From Gemmatimonadaceae bacterium (lineage in GTDB: Bacteria > Gemmatimonadota > Gemmatimonadetes > Gemmatimonadales > Gemmatimonadaceae): DNA of 60,149 bases. The notes beneath the pieces were generated by a model, which searched no databases, was not told the DNA's origin, and saw only the letters and a program-made list of their open reading frames with translations. The translations under genes and the position numbers were made by a program. The stretch spans positions 1 to 60,149 of the forward strand of contig JABFYH010000019.1 in the NCBI GenBank assembly GCA_013361335.1, read 5' to 3'. Positions 42,216 through 53,065 of this stretch are shown piece after piece (position 1 is the stretch's first letter; each line of letters begins with the position of its first letter).

Positions 42216-43724
42216 GTGCAGGCCACGCCCATCCCGGGTGCTCCCATGGCGCCGCTCGTGCGCCCGGACGGCACGCCCGCCCCGGTGGTGCATCTGGTGC
42301 CGGAGCTGTCGCCCTACGCGCGCACCGGTGGCCTTGGCGAGGCGGTGTCCAGCCTGGCCAAGTATCAGGCCGCCTCCGGGATCCCCGTCACCGTGATCAT
42401 GCCGCTCTACGGGGTGATTCGCGATCGGGTAGAGCTGCAGCCGGTCGGCCCGGCGTTCGCGGTTGGGGTCGGGCCGCGCACGGAGACGGCGCGGATCTAC
42501 GAGCCGGCCGAGGCTGCCGGTGCGGGGTACCCGCGAGTGTACTTCGTCGAGAGCCAGGAATACTTCGATCGGCCCGGCCTCTATGGTGACGCGGGCGGTG
42601 ACTATCCGGACAACGCCCAGCGCTACGCCCTCTTCACGCGGGCGGTGCTCGTGGCGCTGCCGCGGATCCTGCCGCAGGCGCCGAGCATTCTGCACGCGCA
42701 CGACTGGCAGACGGCGCTCGCGAGCGTGTACCTGAAGACGGAGTTCCTGAGCCACCCCTACTACGAGGGGATCCGGGCCGTGCTCTCGGTGCACAACGCC
42801 GGATATCAAGGGCACTTCCCCGAATCGGCGATGCCGGAGATCGGGCTGCCGTCGTCGCTCTACAACAGTCGACAGCTGGAGTGGTACGGGCGGGTGAACC
42901 TGCTCAAGGGCGGCCTGGTGTTCTCCGATCTGGTGATCACGGTGAGTCCCACGCACGCGCACGAGCTCCGCACGGAGAAGGGCGGATTCGGGCTCGACGG
43001 CGTGTTCGTCGCGCTGCGCGACCGCCTCGTGGGCATCGTGAACGGGATCGATCAGGACGTCTGGGACCCGGCGCGCGACACCTTCATCCCGCGTCGGTAC
43101 TCGCTCGAGAATCTTCAGGGGAAGAAGCGCTGCCGCGTCGCACTCCAGCGCGCCACCGGCCTGAGCCGGTGGCAGGCGCCCATCTTCGCCCTCACGGCCC
43201 GCCTCGTGGCGCAGAAGGGGCTCGACCTCATCCTCGGCGACCCCGGCTACTTCGCCTTCGACGCACAGTACGTGTTCCTCGGCCATGGCGAGGCGCGCTA
43301 CGAGGCGATGTTGACCGAGCTCGCGGAGCGCGCCCCGAGCCGCATCGCAGTGAAGCTCGATTTCACCGACGAGTTCGAGCATCTGCTCCTGGCGGGCGCG
43401 GACCTCTGCCTGATGCCGTCGCAGTACGAGCCGTGCGGGCTCACCCAGATGCGCGCGCAGCGATACGGGACGATTCCGGTGGCGCGGCGCGTCGGCGGCC
43501 TCGCGGACACGATCGAGGACGGCGTCACCGGCTTCCTGTTCGACGACTACACGCCGGCGGACTTCATGCGCTGCGCCATGCGCGCCGTGGATCAGTACCG
43601 CGACACCGAGGCGTGGGAAGAGATGATGCGCGAGGCGATGACGCGCGACTTTGGCTGGGAGCGGAGCGCGGCGCGATACCTCACCGTGTATCGTCGGGTG
43701 TTGACCCAGGCCTCGGTGCGGTAG
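42216..43724 (+). CDS. glgA: Glycogen synthase
   Basis: A 502-residue GT5 glycogen synthase, adding ADP-glucose to growing glucan. Seen: VVHLVPELSPYARTGGLGEA (the KxGG donor loop with Lys replaced by Arg), SILHAHDWQTALASVYLK, LSVHNAGYQGHFP, TVSPTHAHEL, IVNGIDQDVWDP, LTARLVAQKGLDLI, and the C-terminal EX7E-like PSQYEPCGLTQMRAQRYG. GTG 42216 is chosen because GGAGGA lies 5 bases upstream and the conserved domain follows; an in-frame ATG at 42027 would add 63 low-complexity residues. No glgB, glgC or glgP is adjacent, so it is isolated from a glycogen operon. Confidence 0.92.
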   Translation: MQATPIPGAPMAPLVRPDGTPAPVVHLVPELSPYARTGGLGEAVSSLAKYQAASGIPVTVIMPLYGVIRDRVELQPVGPAFAVGVGPRTETARIYEPAEAAGAGYPRVYFVESQEYFDRPGLYGDAGGDYPDNAQRYALFTRAVLVALPRILPQAPSILHAHDWQTALASVYLKTEFLSHPYYEGIRAVLSVHNAGYQGHFPESAMPEIGLPSSLYNSRQLEWYGRVNLLKGGLVFSDLVITVSPTHAHELRTEKGGFGLDGVFVALRDRLVGIVNGIDQDVWDPARDTFIPRRYSLENLQGKKRCRVALQRATGLSRWQAPIFALTARLVAQKGLDLILGDPGYFAFDAQYVFLGHGEARYEAMLTELAERAPSRIAVKLDFTDEFEHLLLAGADLCLMPSQYEPCGLTQMRAQRYGTIPVARRVGGLADTIEDGVTGFLFDDYTPADFMRCAMRAVDQYRDTEAWEEMMREAMTRDFGWERSAARYLTVYRRVLTQASVR

Positions 43725-43763
43725 CCAGCACACTGATCCTGCTCGACACGCTCGAGCTGCGGA

Positions 43764-43958
43764 ACGCGGATGCCGCGGATCTTTCCGGCGCCGAGGCAGG
43801 CCACGCCTTCGGGGCCAATGCCGCAGATCGCTCCGAGAGGAGTCATGCGTCCGCGCACCAATGCCAGCCCCTAGGACCCCGAAGTTCTCAAAGCTTTGAC
43901 GCGTTGGGGGTGCTCAGGTCCCCTCACGGAGACATCCCGACCACGATAGATCCGCGGC
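43764..43958. repeat. Intergenic inverted-repeat element, copy 2
   Basis: This fills the 303-bp gap between glgA and the GHL10 gene. Reverse-complemented, it aligns with 3351-3542. Shared landmarks in order are CGGGAT, CACCCC, CAAAGC, GCTGGC-TTGG, GCGCGGA, GGAGCGATC and GCATCCGCGTTC. The glgA-distal end is degenerated, so its terminal inverted repeat is poorer. No frame and no target-site duplication was found. The remaining bases up to 44027 hold nothing recognisable. Confidence 0.6.
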
Positions 43959-44027
43959 AGCGTCGAGCGACTAGGTTTCAGCGTCGAGTCGACCAGTTCT
44001 CAGCCAACCGCACGGTCAACGCTCCTG

Positions 44028-45626
44028 ATGCCGTTCACCCGCCTGGTGCCCCACTCCGTCGTCGCCGCTCTCTTCGCCGCGCTCGTCTCGCTACCGGTCG
44101 CGGCATGCGGGCAGGTCCCGGTGCTCGGGCGCACCCCCGCCGACAGCGCGCCGCCCGCCGTGCCGCGCGAGATGCGGGCAGCCTGGATCGCGTCGGTCGG
44201 CAACATCGATTGGCCTTCCCAGCCGGGGCTGACGACCGCCCAACAGCAGGCGGAGCTGATCGCGATCCTCGACAAGCTCGTGCAGCTCAACATGAATGCG
44301 GCGGTGCTGCAGGTGCGCCCCGCCGCCGACGCGCTCTATCAGTCGTCGCTCGAGCCGTGGTCGGAGTACCTCACGGGTGAGATGGGCCGCGCACCCGATC
44401 CGTACTATGATCCGCTCACCTTCGCTGTCGCCGAGGCGCACAGACGCGGGCTCGAGCTGCATGTGTGGATCAATCCGTATCGCGCTCGCTACTCCACCGC
44501 GAGGCCGGCGTCGGCGACGCATGTCAGTCGCACCCATCCGGAGCTGGTGCGGCGCTACGGGCCATACCTGTGGATGGACCCGGGCGACCCGGCGGTACGC
44601 GCGCTCACGAAGGATGTCGTGCTGGACCTCGTCCGACGCTACGACATCGACGCCGTCCACATGGACGACTACTTCTATCCCTACCCGGAGACGCAGCGCG
44701 GACGGGAGATCGATTTCCCCGACGAATCCACCTATCGGCGGTATCAGGTTGGCGGCGGCACGCTCGCGAGGAACGACTGGCGCCGCGAGAACGTGAACCT
44801 GCTGGTGAAAGAGCTCGACGACAGCATCCACGCCGTGAAGCCATGGGTGCGCTTCGGCATCAGCCCGTTCGGGATCTGGCGCCCGGGCTATCCGGCCTCG
44901 GTGCGTGGGCTCGATCAGTACGACAAGCTGTACGCGGATGCCCGGAAGTGGCTCAACGAAGGATGGGTGGACTACTTCACGCCGCAGCTCTACTGGTCGG
45001 CGGACCGGCCGGAGCAGAGCTATCCGGTGCTGCTCGAGTGGTGGGTGCAGCAGAACCTCAAAGGTCGCCACCTCTGGCCCGGCAACTACACCGGCAAGGT
45101 CGGATTCACCAACGCGGCCAGGTGGCGGACCAGCGAGATCATCGACCAGATTCGCCGCACGCGCGCGCAGCCGGGCGCGACGGGGAACGTGCACTTCAAC
45201 ATGAAGGTGTTTCTCGACGACCCCGACAGCCTCGACGAGCGACTGGTCTCCGAGGCCTATACCGGCCCCGCGCTGGTGCCGGCGTCGCCATGGTTGGGAC
45301 GCGGAGCGCCGATCGCTCCTCGCATCGCGGTCCGCAACGACAGCACGTCGGGCTTCTGGGTGCTGGACATCGCGCCGGGCGGCACGCCCGCGACCGGGGC
45401 CACGATGCCGGCGCCCCCGCCGGATTCATCGGGTGCGCGTGCGCTCTGGCTCTGGGTCGTGCAGCTTCGCACGCCCGATGGATGGACGACGCGGATCATC
45501 CCGGCCACCGAGCGGCTCCACGTGCTCACGCCGCGCACGGGCGCGACGCCCCTCGACGTGCGGGTGATGGCGGTCGACCGGGTAGGGAACGTCGGTCCGG
45601 CCGCGCGCGTGGTGCCGACATTCTGA
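44028..45626 (+). CDS. GHL10-family glycoside hydrolase-like lipoprotein
   Basis: A 532-residue exported protein of the GHL10/DUF187 family (PF02638, TIM-barrel glycosidase related to GH13). Signal peptide with lipobox LPVAAC-G near residue 27. The barrel is marked by EMRAAWIASVGNIDWPS, LNMNAAVLQVRPAADALY, LELHVWINPYRARY, YDIDAVHMDDYFYPYPE (paired Asp, likely active site) and VDYFTPQLYWS. Residues ~430-530 form a C-terminal beta domain. The family is often involved in peptidoglycan or exopolysaccharide cleavage. ATG 44028 gives the signal peptide. It stands downstream of glgA but is separated by a repeat, so a functional link is uncertain. Confidence 0.9.
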   Translation: MPFTRLVPHSVVAALFAALVSLPVAACGQVPVLGRTPADSAPPAVPREMRAAWIASVGNIDWPSQPGLTTAQQQAELIAILDKLVQLNMNAAVLQVRPAADALYQSSLEPWSEYLTGEMGRAPDPYYDPLTFAVAEAHRRGLELHVWINPYRARYSTARPASATHVSRTHPELVRRYGPYLWMDPGDPAVRALTKDVVLDLVRRYDIDAVHMDDYFYPYPETQRGREIDFPDESTYRRYQVGGGTLARNDWRRENVNLLVKELDDSIHAVKPWVRFGISPFGIWRPGYPASVRGLDQYDKLYADARKWLNEGWVDYFTPQLYWSADRPEQSYPVLLEWWVQQNLKGRHLWPGNYTGKVGFTNAARWRTSEIIDQIRRTRAQPGATGNVHFNMKVFLDDPDSLDERLVSEAYTGPALVPASPWLGRGAPIAPRIAVRNDSTSGFWVLDIAPGGTPATGATMPAPPPDSSGARALWLWVVQLRTPDGWTTRIIPATERLHVLTPRTGATPLDVRVMAVDRVGNVGPAARVVPTF

Positions 45627-45653
45627 CGCAGGCATAGCGCCCCGCGCGGCACG

Positions 45654-46463
45654 TCAGCTTCCCTCTTCGCCGTGCGTGGCCTGTGCGTGATTGAGCGCGG
45701 TCACGAGCGTCACGCCGCCCAGGACGTTGCCGACGAGCGTCGGCAGCAGATAGCCGAGCACCGCCGCGCGCCATGACGCCTCGCCGCGGATGGCGGCGTA
45801 GAACACCTCACTGGCCCCGGCAATCACGTGCGCGAACCCGCCGAGGCCGACGAGATACGTCATGAGCACGACGACGGCGAGCCGGCCACCCTTCACCGCG
45901 GGGAGCATCCAGACCATGAGCGCGATGAGCCAGCCGGCGTAGACGGCGTGCAGCATGGTGACGGCGACGTCGAACTGCATCGCTTCCCGCGAGAGATCGC
46001 TGAGCGCGACATGCACCGACGGCTCCGCCACGGCGAGCCGGCCGAGCGCGAACGCGAACAGCAGCGCGCCGAGCAGGTTGGCGATCAGCACCGCGCCCCA
46101 CAACCGCAGCACGTTGCGGAAGCACTCCTTCGTGCGCCGCGCGAGCAGGGGAAGGATCGGCGTGAGGGTATTCTCCGTGAACAGCTGCTGGCTTCCGATG
46201 ATGACGACCGCGAAGCCGACGCTGTACCCGAGCTTGGCGACGAGGGGCCGCCACTCCGCCTCGGGGAGGTGTGAGCGGAGCAGCCCTTCGGCGAGAAAGG
46301 AGAATCCCATCGAGAGCCCGGCGGCGAGCCCGGACCAGAACAGTGCGCCGGTCGACCGCGAGAGCTCGACCTCTCCCTCTTCCTTGATCACCTCGTACGC
46401 CGTCTTCGCGTCGAGCGTCTTCGCCGCTTCGATCTTCTTTCGGTCGCTCTCGTCCTCGGCCAC
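45654..46463 (-). CDS. Formate/nitrite transporter-family channel (YfdC-like)
   Basis: A 269-residue membrane channel of the FNT family. A charged cytosolic N-terminus (~60 residues, EDESDRKKIEAAKTL) precedes six hydrophobic helices. Signatures: ALFWSGLAAGLSMGFSFLAE, the conserved Glu-Asn-Thr loop QLFTENTLTPILPLLARR, NLLGALLFAFALG, GGFAHVIAGASEVFYAAIRG and LPTLVGNVLGGVTLVTALNH. The long N-terminus fits the YfdC branch, for which the permeant is unknown. GTG 46463 is chosen, with GGAGGG 4 bases upstream; ATG 46523 would add only an Arg-rich run. No formate or nitrite genes are nearby. Confidence 0.9.
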   Translation of the reverse strand: MAEDESDRKKIEAAKTLDAKTAYEVIKEEGEVELSRSTGALFWSGLAAGLSMGFSFLAEGLLRSHLPEAEWRPLVAKLGYSVGFAVVIIGSQQLFTENTLTPILPLLARRTKECFRNVLRLWGAVLIANLLGALLFAFALGRLAVAEPSVHVALSDLSREAMQFDVAVTMLHAVYAGWLIALMVWMLPAVKGGRLAVVVLMTYLVGLGGFAHVIAGASEVFYAAIRGEASWRAAVLGYLLPTLVGNVLGGVTLVTALNHAQATHGEEGS

Positions 46464-46543
46464 GTTCCCTCCGATGGTCCGCGCTCGCCGGACCGGTTGA
46501 TCGCTCGGGCGACGCGAGCGCAAGAAGCCGTCCTCGCGGACAG

Positions 46544-46579
46544 AAAAAAAGCGGGGCTCGGCGTGTTGCCGAACCCCGC
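46544..46579 (-). terminator. Intrinsic terminator of the amidohydrolase gene
   Basis: Minus-strand stem GCGGGGTTCGGC (46579-46568) pairs with 46562-46551 around AACAC, one mismatch, followed by seven T (46550-46544). It lies 50 bp after the amidohydrolase stop at 46629. Confidence 0.9.
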
Positions 46580-46628
46580 CGTGTCGTAGTGCCGTCGGGT
46601 ACGATCGTCGGGGCGGCGGTGGTGCAGG

Positions 46629-48215
46629 TCAGCGCGACGGTCCGGCGGCGTGTCTGATCGGGCGTCCGGCGAGCACGCCGGTGACGCGACCGCCGTCCAC
46701 CGCCAGACGACCGTTCACCAGGACGTACCGCATCCCGGTTGCGAGCAGCGTCGGGCTCACGTACGTCGCGCGGTCGGCGACGGTCGTGGGATCGAACGCG
46801 ATGACGTCGGCGTACTTGCCGGCCGCCACCACGCCACGATCGGGAAGCGGCAACGACTCCGCCGCGAGCTGACTCGAGGCGTGGATGGCCTGCGGAAGGG
46901 TCAGCACGCGGTCGTCGTACACGTACTGCCGCAGCTTGCGCGGAAAGGTGCCGTACTTTCGCGGATGACCATCCGATCCGTCCGAGCCGGTCATCACCCA
47001 GGGCTGCGTCATGAAGGTACGGAGGTCCGACTCCTTCATGTTGAAGGAGGCGACTCCGGCGTCACCGGCGGCGATGATGTCCAGAGCGGCCTCGATCGGC
47101 GTGACGTGCCGCGCCGCAGCGACCTGCGCGAGCGTCTGGCCGCGGAGCAGCGTGTCGCGCGGGGCGGTGACGAGCAGCGACGCCGCCCCGCCACGCCGGA
47201 CGAGATTCCGCTCCATCTCCGCGACGAGCCGCCGCCTGACGACCGGATCGGCGATGCGTGCGCGCAGCGAGTCGCGCCCGCCCGCTTCGGCCCAGCGCGG
47301 CAGGAGCGACGCGCCGACGCTCGTCCCCGACGCGAGGTAGGGATACTGGTCGGCCGTCACCGTCAGCCCTGCAGCGCGGGCCGCCGCGACCAGCGCGACG
47401 ACCGAATCGCTCTGCCCCCACACGTCCGTGCCGAGCGCCTTGATGTGAGAGATGTGCACCGGGATCCCGGCCTCGCGCGCGATCCGCAGGGTCTCGTTGA
47501 TCGAGCCGACGAGGCCGATCGTGTACGAGCTCTCGTCGCGCATGTGGGAGTCGTAGATGCCGCCGCCCTGCGCGGCGACGCGCGCCAGGGCGATGACCTC
47601 GTCGGTGGTGGCGTAGCTGCCGGGCGCGTAATAGAGCCCGGTCGAGAGGCCGAGCGCGCCATCGGCCATCCCTCGCCCCACGATCGCCCGCATCGAATCG
47701 AGCTGCGCGGATGTCGGGGCGGCGGCCGACATGCCCATCACCTGTCGTCGCACGGCACCCTGCGGGACGTAGAGCGCCGCGTTGGTGCCGATGCCGTCGC
47801 GCGCCCACGCCGCGAGCCGGCTGCCGATCTCCGTGGTGCCGCCGCCGTCGTTGTTGGTGACGACCGTCGTCACGCCCTGCATCAGATACGCATCGTTGCC
47901 GCGATGCGCCGGCGACGAGAGATCCTCGAGGGTGTGCGAGTGCGGGTCGATGAATCCAGGGGCGACGATCAGACCGGTCACGTCGATCGTGCGTTCGGCC
48001 CGGATCGCCGATCGCGCGGCGTCGCCGACGAACACGATGCGATCCCCCCGCACGCCCACGTCGGCTCGCCGCTCGGGCACGCCGGTTCCGTCGACGAGGG
48101 TTCCGCCGCGAAGCAGCACGTCGACGGGCTGGGTTTGTGCGGCTGTGGGCCGCGGGAGGAGAGCGCCGCCGAGCAGGAGGCCTGCGCGAACACACGATGG
48201 AAGTCGCCGAACCAT
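46629..48215 (-). CDS. N-acyl-D-amino-acid deacylase-like amidohydrolase, exported
   Basis: A 528-residue metal-dependent amidohydrolase of the D-aminoacylase group. A signal peptide (cut near PTAAQTQP) exports it. The small beta domain reads VDVLLRGGTLVDGTG. Metal ligands: PGFIDPHSHTLEDL (HxH ~105-107), VHISHIKALG and the catalytic Asp in TGSDGSDGHPRKYGTFP. The Cys ligand of classical D-aminoacylases is absent; that loop reads TVVTNNDGGGTTEIG. It may therefore be a dipeptidase or other deacylase. ATG 48215 opens the signal peptide. It follows the amidase with an 80-bp gap and is followed by a strong terminator. Confidence 0.88.
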   Translation of the reverse strand: MVRRLPSCVRAGLLLGGALLPRPTAAQTQPVDVLLRGGTLVDGTGVPERRADVGVRGDRIVFVGDAARSAIRAERTIDVTGLIVAPGFIDPHSHTLEDLSSPAHRGNDAYLMQGVTTVVTNNDGGGTTEIGSRLAAWARDGIGTNAALYVPQGAVRRQVMGMSAAAPTSAQLDSMRAIVGRGMADGALGLSTGLYYAPGSYATTDEVIALARVAAQGGGIYDSHMRDESSYTIGLVGSINETLRIAREAGIPVHISHIKALGTDVWGQSDSVVALVAAARAAGLTVTADQYPYLASGTSVGASLLPRWAEAGGRDSLRARIADPVVRRRLVAEMERNLVRRGGAASLLVTAPRDTLLRGQTLAQVAAARHVTPIEAALDIIAAGDAGVASFNMKESDLRTFMTQPWVMTGSDGSDGHPRKYGTFPRKLRQYVYDDRVLTLPQAIHASSQLAAESLPLPDRGVVAAGKYADVIAFDPTTVADRATYVSPTLLATGMRYVLVNGRLAVDGGRVTGVLAGRPIRHAAGPSR

Positions 48216-48295
48216 CAATGAGCCTGGTGATTGGAAGAAGGTTCGACGAGCCCGCCGACGTATGTCGCGAGCTCGACGTCGATGGTTGATGTCGG

Positions 48296-49948
48296 TCACA
48301 GCTCCGCCGTCGCGAGATACCGCGGCGGCTGGCGGTGCTTCGTCGCCTGCTCGAACGCGTACGCGTACTTGAGCAGAGCAGCCTCGCTCCACGGCCGGCC
48401 CATGAAGGTGACACCGAGCGGGAGACCGAAGGCGTAGCCCATGGGGACGGTGATCGCCGGATGGCCAGCGACGGCGCAGGGGGTCGTGCTGCTGCCGGTG
48501 GACTTCTCGCCGTTCACCAGGTCGATCGTCGAGGGTGGCCCCTGGGTCGGCGCGACGAGCGCATCGAGCCGGTGCTTGGCGAAGGTCGCGTCGAGCCCCT
48601 GGGTGCGCGACAGCAGGCGGCACTTGTCGAGCGCCTTCCGATAGGCGGGCGTCGAGAGCGGACCCTTCTTCGCCGCCATCTCGAAGATCTCCTGCCCGAA
48701 GTACGGAAGCTCCGCGGCCGCATGCGCCTTGTTGAACGCGATCAGGTCGTCGAGGGTGCGGGCTCGCGCCCCGGCGGGAAGCGTCCGCAGGTACGTCTCC
48801 AGGTCGGCCTTGAACTCGTAGAGCAGCACCTCGAACTCCGCGTCGTCGAACTTGCCCGCGGTGGCGATGTCGGCCGGATCGACGATGACGGCGCCGGCAT
48901 CCTTCATCGCGCGCACCGCCTGCTCGAATGCCGCGTCGGTCACGGCGCTGTAGCCGGTGTAGGTTTTTCGCGCGACACCGATGCGTGCGCCGCGGAGCCC
49001 CGCCGCGTCCAGCGCGCGCACGTAGTCCACCGCCGCCGGCCGGCGCGTCGTCGTGACCGGATCGCGCGGGTCCGCGCCCGCCAGCACGCCGAGCAGGATG
49101 GCGGCGTCGGTCACCGTGCGCGCCATCGGGCCCGCCGTGTCCTGCGAGTGCGCGATGGGGATGATACCACTCCGGCTCACGAGGCCGATGGTCGGCTTCA
49201 TTCCCACGAGCGAGCAGGCGGCCGAGGGCGAGGTGACCGAGCCGTCGGTCTCCGTGCCGACGGCGACGGCGCAGTAGCTCGCGGCGACGGCGCCACCGGA
49301 CCCGGAGCTCGACCCGGACGGGGTGCGATCGAGCGCGTACGGGTTACGCCCCTGCCCTCCGCGCCCGGACCACCCACTCGACGAATGCGTCGATCGAAAA
49401 TTCGCCCACTCGCTGAGGTTCGTCTTGCCGAGAATCACCGCTCCCGCGGCTCGCAGTCGTTCGGCGACGAAGGCATCCCGCGTCGGGTGCGAGCCTTCCA
49501 GCGCGAGCGATCCGGCCGTCGTCGTCATCCGGTCGGCCGTGTCGATGTTGTCCTTCACGAGCACCGGGATGCCGTGCAGCGCGCCGCGCGTGCGACCATT
49601 TCGGCGCTCCCCGTCCAGCGCGTCGGCGATCGCGAGCGCGTCCGGGTTGGTCTCGATGACGTGATGCAGCGCCGGCCCCCGCCGATCCATCGACTCGATG
49701 CGGGCGAGATACTGCTCGACGAGCGTGCGCGCGGTGTATTCGCCGCTGGCCAGCCCTGCCTGGAGCTGGCCGATGGTCTTCTCCTCGAGCGCGAACGCCC
49801 GTTCGGTCGACTGGTCTCCTCGGCCCACCAGTGCCGGTGCGGCGGGCAGGCGGTCGGGCACCAGCAGCGCGGCGCCAGCGGCCGCGGCGGCCGTGGCGAC
49901 GAATCCTCGGCGAGTGATCGCGAGCTCGGAGGTGGAAGGGTCGCTCAT
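48296..49948 (-). CDS. Amidase (amidase-signature family) with Tat-like signal
   Basis: A 550-residue amidase-signature enzyme. The N-terminus contains ITRRGFVATAAAAAGAALL, a twin-arginine-type leader, so export of the folded enzyme is likely. Catalytic Ser-cisSer-Lys: Lys in HGIPVLVKDNIDTADR (~125), cis-Ser in GSSSGSGGAVAASYCAV (~200), nucleophile Ser in GTETDGSVTSPSA (~225). It is full length. Substrate unknown; such enzymes hydrolyse amides such as peptide or aryl amides. ATG 49948 is chosen because longer frames run into a non-coding, AT-richer stretch. It precedes the D-aminoacylase-like gene on the same strand, possibly a shared amino-acid scavenging operon. Confidence 0.9.
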   Translation of the reverse strand: MSDPSTSELAITRRGFVATAAAAAGAALLVPDRLPAAPALVGRGDQSTERAFALEEKTIGQLQAGLASGEYTARTLVEQYLARIESMDRRGPALHHVIETNPDALAIADALDGERRNGRTRGALHGIPVLVKDNIDTADRMTTTAGSLALEGSHPTRDAFVAERLRAAGAVILGKTNLSEWANFRSTHSSSGWSGRGGQGRNPYALDRTPSGSSSGSGGAVAASYCAVAVGTETDGSVTSPSAACSLVGMKPTIGLVSRSGIIPIAHSQDTAGPMARTVTDAAILLGVLAGADPRDPVTTTRRPAAVDYVRALDAAGLRGARIGVARKTYTGYSAVTDAAFEQAVRAMKDAGAVIVDPADIATAGKFDDAEFEVLLYEFKADLETYLRTLPAGARARTLDDLIAFNKAHAAAELPYFGQEIFEMAAKKGPLSTPAYRKALDKCRLLSRTQGLDATFAKHRLDALVAPTQGPPSTIDLVNGEKSTGSSTTPCAVAGHPAITVPMGYAFGLPLGVTFMGRPWSEAALLKYAYAFEQATKHRQPPRYLATAEL

Positions 49949-50122
49949 GGTGGATTTGGAATATTTGTGATTTTTCTGGCGCGGCCGGACGGGTGGCCGA
50001 ACTTGCCGTGGGACACGCCGTGTGGCAACCTGCAATGCCCGTCGGAATGCAACTTGCTCGCTGACGCGAAGATAGCCCTGGTGGTGCGGGTGCCGCCGGT
50101 GCCCCGATGGAGGAGTGGTCTC

Positions 50123-50431
50123 GTGGGTCTGTTGACGTTTCAGGATTCGAACGGTACGCGCTGGCGGGTGTGGCATGTGGAGACACCGTCTGCCCGGGCG
50201 CACCTCATGGATGCCAGCTTCCGCAACGGCTGGCTGGTCTTCGAGAAGGAAGATGCGAGCGAGCGTCGTCGCCTCGCCCAGGTTCCGGAGGATTGGCAGC
50301 ACCTCACCCCGGACCATCTCGGACGGCTCTGTGCGCTAGCGGTGGTCGCGCCAGCTCGGCCGATCTCGAGCGTCACGACCATGAAGATGAAGATCACCCC
50401 CCGCCCCGCCGACTTCCGCCACGAGCGCTGA
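50123..50431 (+). CDS. Small hypothetical protein (102 aa), GTRW family B
   Basis: No named family. The start is GTG 50123, with GGAGGAG 7 bases upstream, strong evidence for a real gene. LLTFQDSNGTRWRVWHVE opens it, then ASFRNGWLVFEKEDASERRR, LAQVPEDWQHLTPDHLGRLC and a basic, Met/Pro-rich tail. The core matches the protein at 31426-31674 (GTRW-x-V, L-x-F, RR, P-x-x-W, L-T). It is soluble, with no Cys metal motif. It diverges from the amidase across 174 bp, AT-richer near the amidase start. Confidence 0.7.
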   Translation: MGLLTFQDSNGTRWRVWHVETPSARAHLMDASFRNGWLVFEKEDASERRRLAQVPEDWQHLTPDHLGRLCALAVVAPARPISSVTTMKMKITPRPADFRHER

Positions 50432-50489
50432 GCGGCATCGCGTTGGGCGATCCAGGCCCTTGACGTGGGCCGGTCTGGAAGCAACCTTT

Positions 50490-50507
50490 CATCCGGATAT
50501 ACGGATG
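50490..50507. promoter_or_regulatory. Inverted repeat operator over the regulator start codon
   Basis: CATCCGGATATACGGATG is a perfect 6-bp inverted repeat (CATCCG/CGGATG) with a 6-bp AT-rich centre. The right arm includes the ATG at 50505 of the ArsR-type gene, ideal for autorepression. A possible -35, TTGACG, is at 50459-50464. Confidence 0.55.
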
Positions 50508-51464
50508 ATACAGACCCGCCCCTTCTTCGACCGCCTCTCGGCGCTCGCCGACCCTACCCGCAGCCGCCTGCTCCTGCTGCTCGACCGCCACGAGCTGACG
50601 GTGGGCGAGCTGTGCACCGCGCTTCAGCTTCCCCAGAGCACCGTGAGCCGGCACCTCAAGACGCTGGCGGATGAAGGGTGGGTCACCGCGCGCGCCGAGG
50701 GCACGAGCCGACGCTACGCGATGCCCGGAGCCGCCCTCGACGCGGGGGCGCGCCGGCTATGGCATCTCGTCCGCGATCAGGTGGGCGCCACCCCGTCGGC
50801 CCGCAACGACCTCTCGCGCGCCGAGCGGGTGCTGCTCGAGCGGCGGTCGACCTCGCAGGCGTTCTTCTCGTCGGGGGCCGGGCAGTGGGATCGGGTGCGG
50901 GGGGAGCTGTACGGCAGTCGCGCCGACCTCGCGCCGCTGGCGGCCCTCCTCGATCCGGAGTGGGTCGTGGCGGACCTCGGCGCGGGCACCGGTCAGACGA
51001 CGGCCGCGCTTGCGCCCTACGTCGGGCGGGTGATCGCGGTGGACGAATCGACCGCCATGCTGGCCGCCGCGCGCCGGCGCCTCGCCGATCACGACAATGT
51101 CGAGGTGCGGAGCGGCAGCCTGGAGGATCTCCCGATCGAGGCGGCATCGGTCGACGCGGCGATTCTCTCTCTGGTGCTGCACTTCGTCGTGGACCCGGCG
51201 GCGGTGATCGCCGAGGCGGCGCGTGTGCTGCGCCGTCACGGGCGGCTGCTGATCGTCGACATGCTGCCGCACGAACGCGACGAATACCGCGCGACGATGG
51301 GCCATCTCTGGCTCGGGTTCGACGAAGGACAGCTCACCGCCTGGCTCGGCGATGCGGGCCTCGCCGACGTCCGCATCGTTCCGCTTCCCCCCGACCCGCA
51401 CGCAAAGGGGCCGGGCTTGTTCACCGCCCGAGCCGTCAGACGGTCAGAGCGTCTGACTGTCTGA
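50505..51464 (+). CDS. ArsR-family regulator fused to SAM methyltransferase (SahR-like)
   Basis: A 319-residue fusion. Residues ~1-85 are an ArsR winged helix ([40 protein letters not shown]) with no metal-binding Cys. Residues ~120-300 are a SAM-methyltransferase domain ([56 protein letters not shown]). Regulators of this design, SahR in Proteobacteria, sense SAH/SAM and control methionine-cycle genes. It sits 40 bp upstream of ahcY, which supports that role here. ATG 50505 is chosen since the wHTH begins there; an ATG-less extension to 50460 is poor. Its last codons and stop are made of an 8-bp tandem repeat. Confidence 0.88.
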   Translation: MIQTRPFFDRLSALADPTRSRLLLLLDRHELTVGELCTALQLPQSTVSRHLKTLADEGWVTARAEGTSRRYAMPGAALDAGARRLWHLVRDQVGATPSARNDLSRAERVLLERRSTSQAFFSSGAGQWDRVRGELYGSRADLAPLAALLDPEWVVADLGAGTGQTTAALAPYVGRVIAVDESTAMLAAARRRLADHDNVEVRSGSLEDLPIEAASVDAAILSLVLHFVVDPAAVIAEAARVLRRHGRLLIVDMLPHERDEYRATMGHLWLGFDEGQLTAWLGDAGLADVRIVPLPPDPHAKGPGLFTARAVRRSERLTV

Positions 51465-51496
51465 CTGTCTGATCCTCGGTTCACCGTTCACCGCTC
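51448..51496. repeat. CTGTCTGA octamers and GTTCACC heptamers between regulator and ahcY
   Basis: GTCTGACTGTCTGACTGTCT spans the end of the regulator gene: the C-terminal codons and stop fall within CTGTCTGA units (51453-51472). Next come GTTCACC-type heptamers (51479-51494) up to the ahcY start region. No terminator lies between the genes, so readthrough from regulator to ahcY is expected. Confidence 0.75.
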
Positions 51497-51504
51497 ACGA
51501 TATC

Positions 51505-52980
<1,476 letters not shown>

Positions 52981-53026
52981 TCGGACGAGCGGTCGCCGCT
53001 TTCGCGGCTGAGCGGGTGACCGTGAG

Positions 53027-53058
53027 GGGCACACCGGGCGGGTCTCGGTGTGCCCTTT
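53027..53058 (+). terminator. Terminator of ahcY
   Basis: GGGCACACCG (53027-53036) pairs perfectly with CGGTGTGCCC (53046-53055), followed by TTT. The same stem recurs after tamB at 60054-60087. Confidence 0.8.
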
Positions 53059-53065
53059 GTCGTTC

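Noticed and set aside
51465-51504. SAH riboswitch before ahcY
   Set aside because: Only 40 bp of tandem-repeat sequence separates the genes; no room or pairing pattern for the aptamer.
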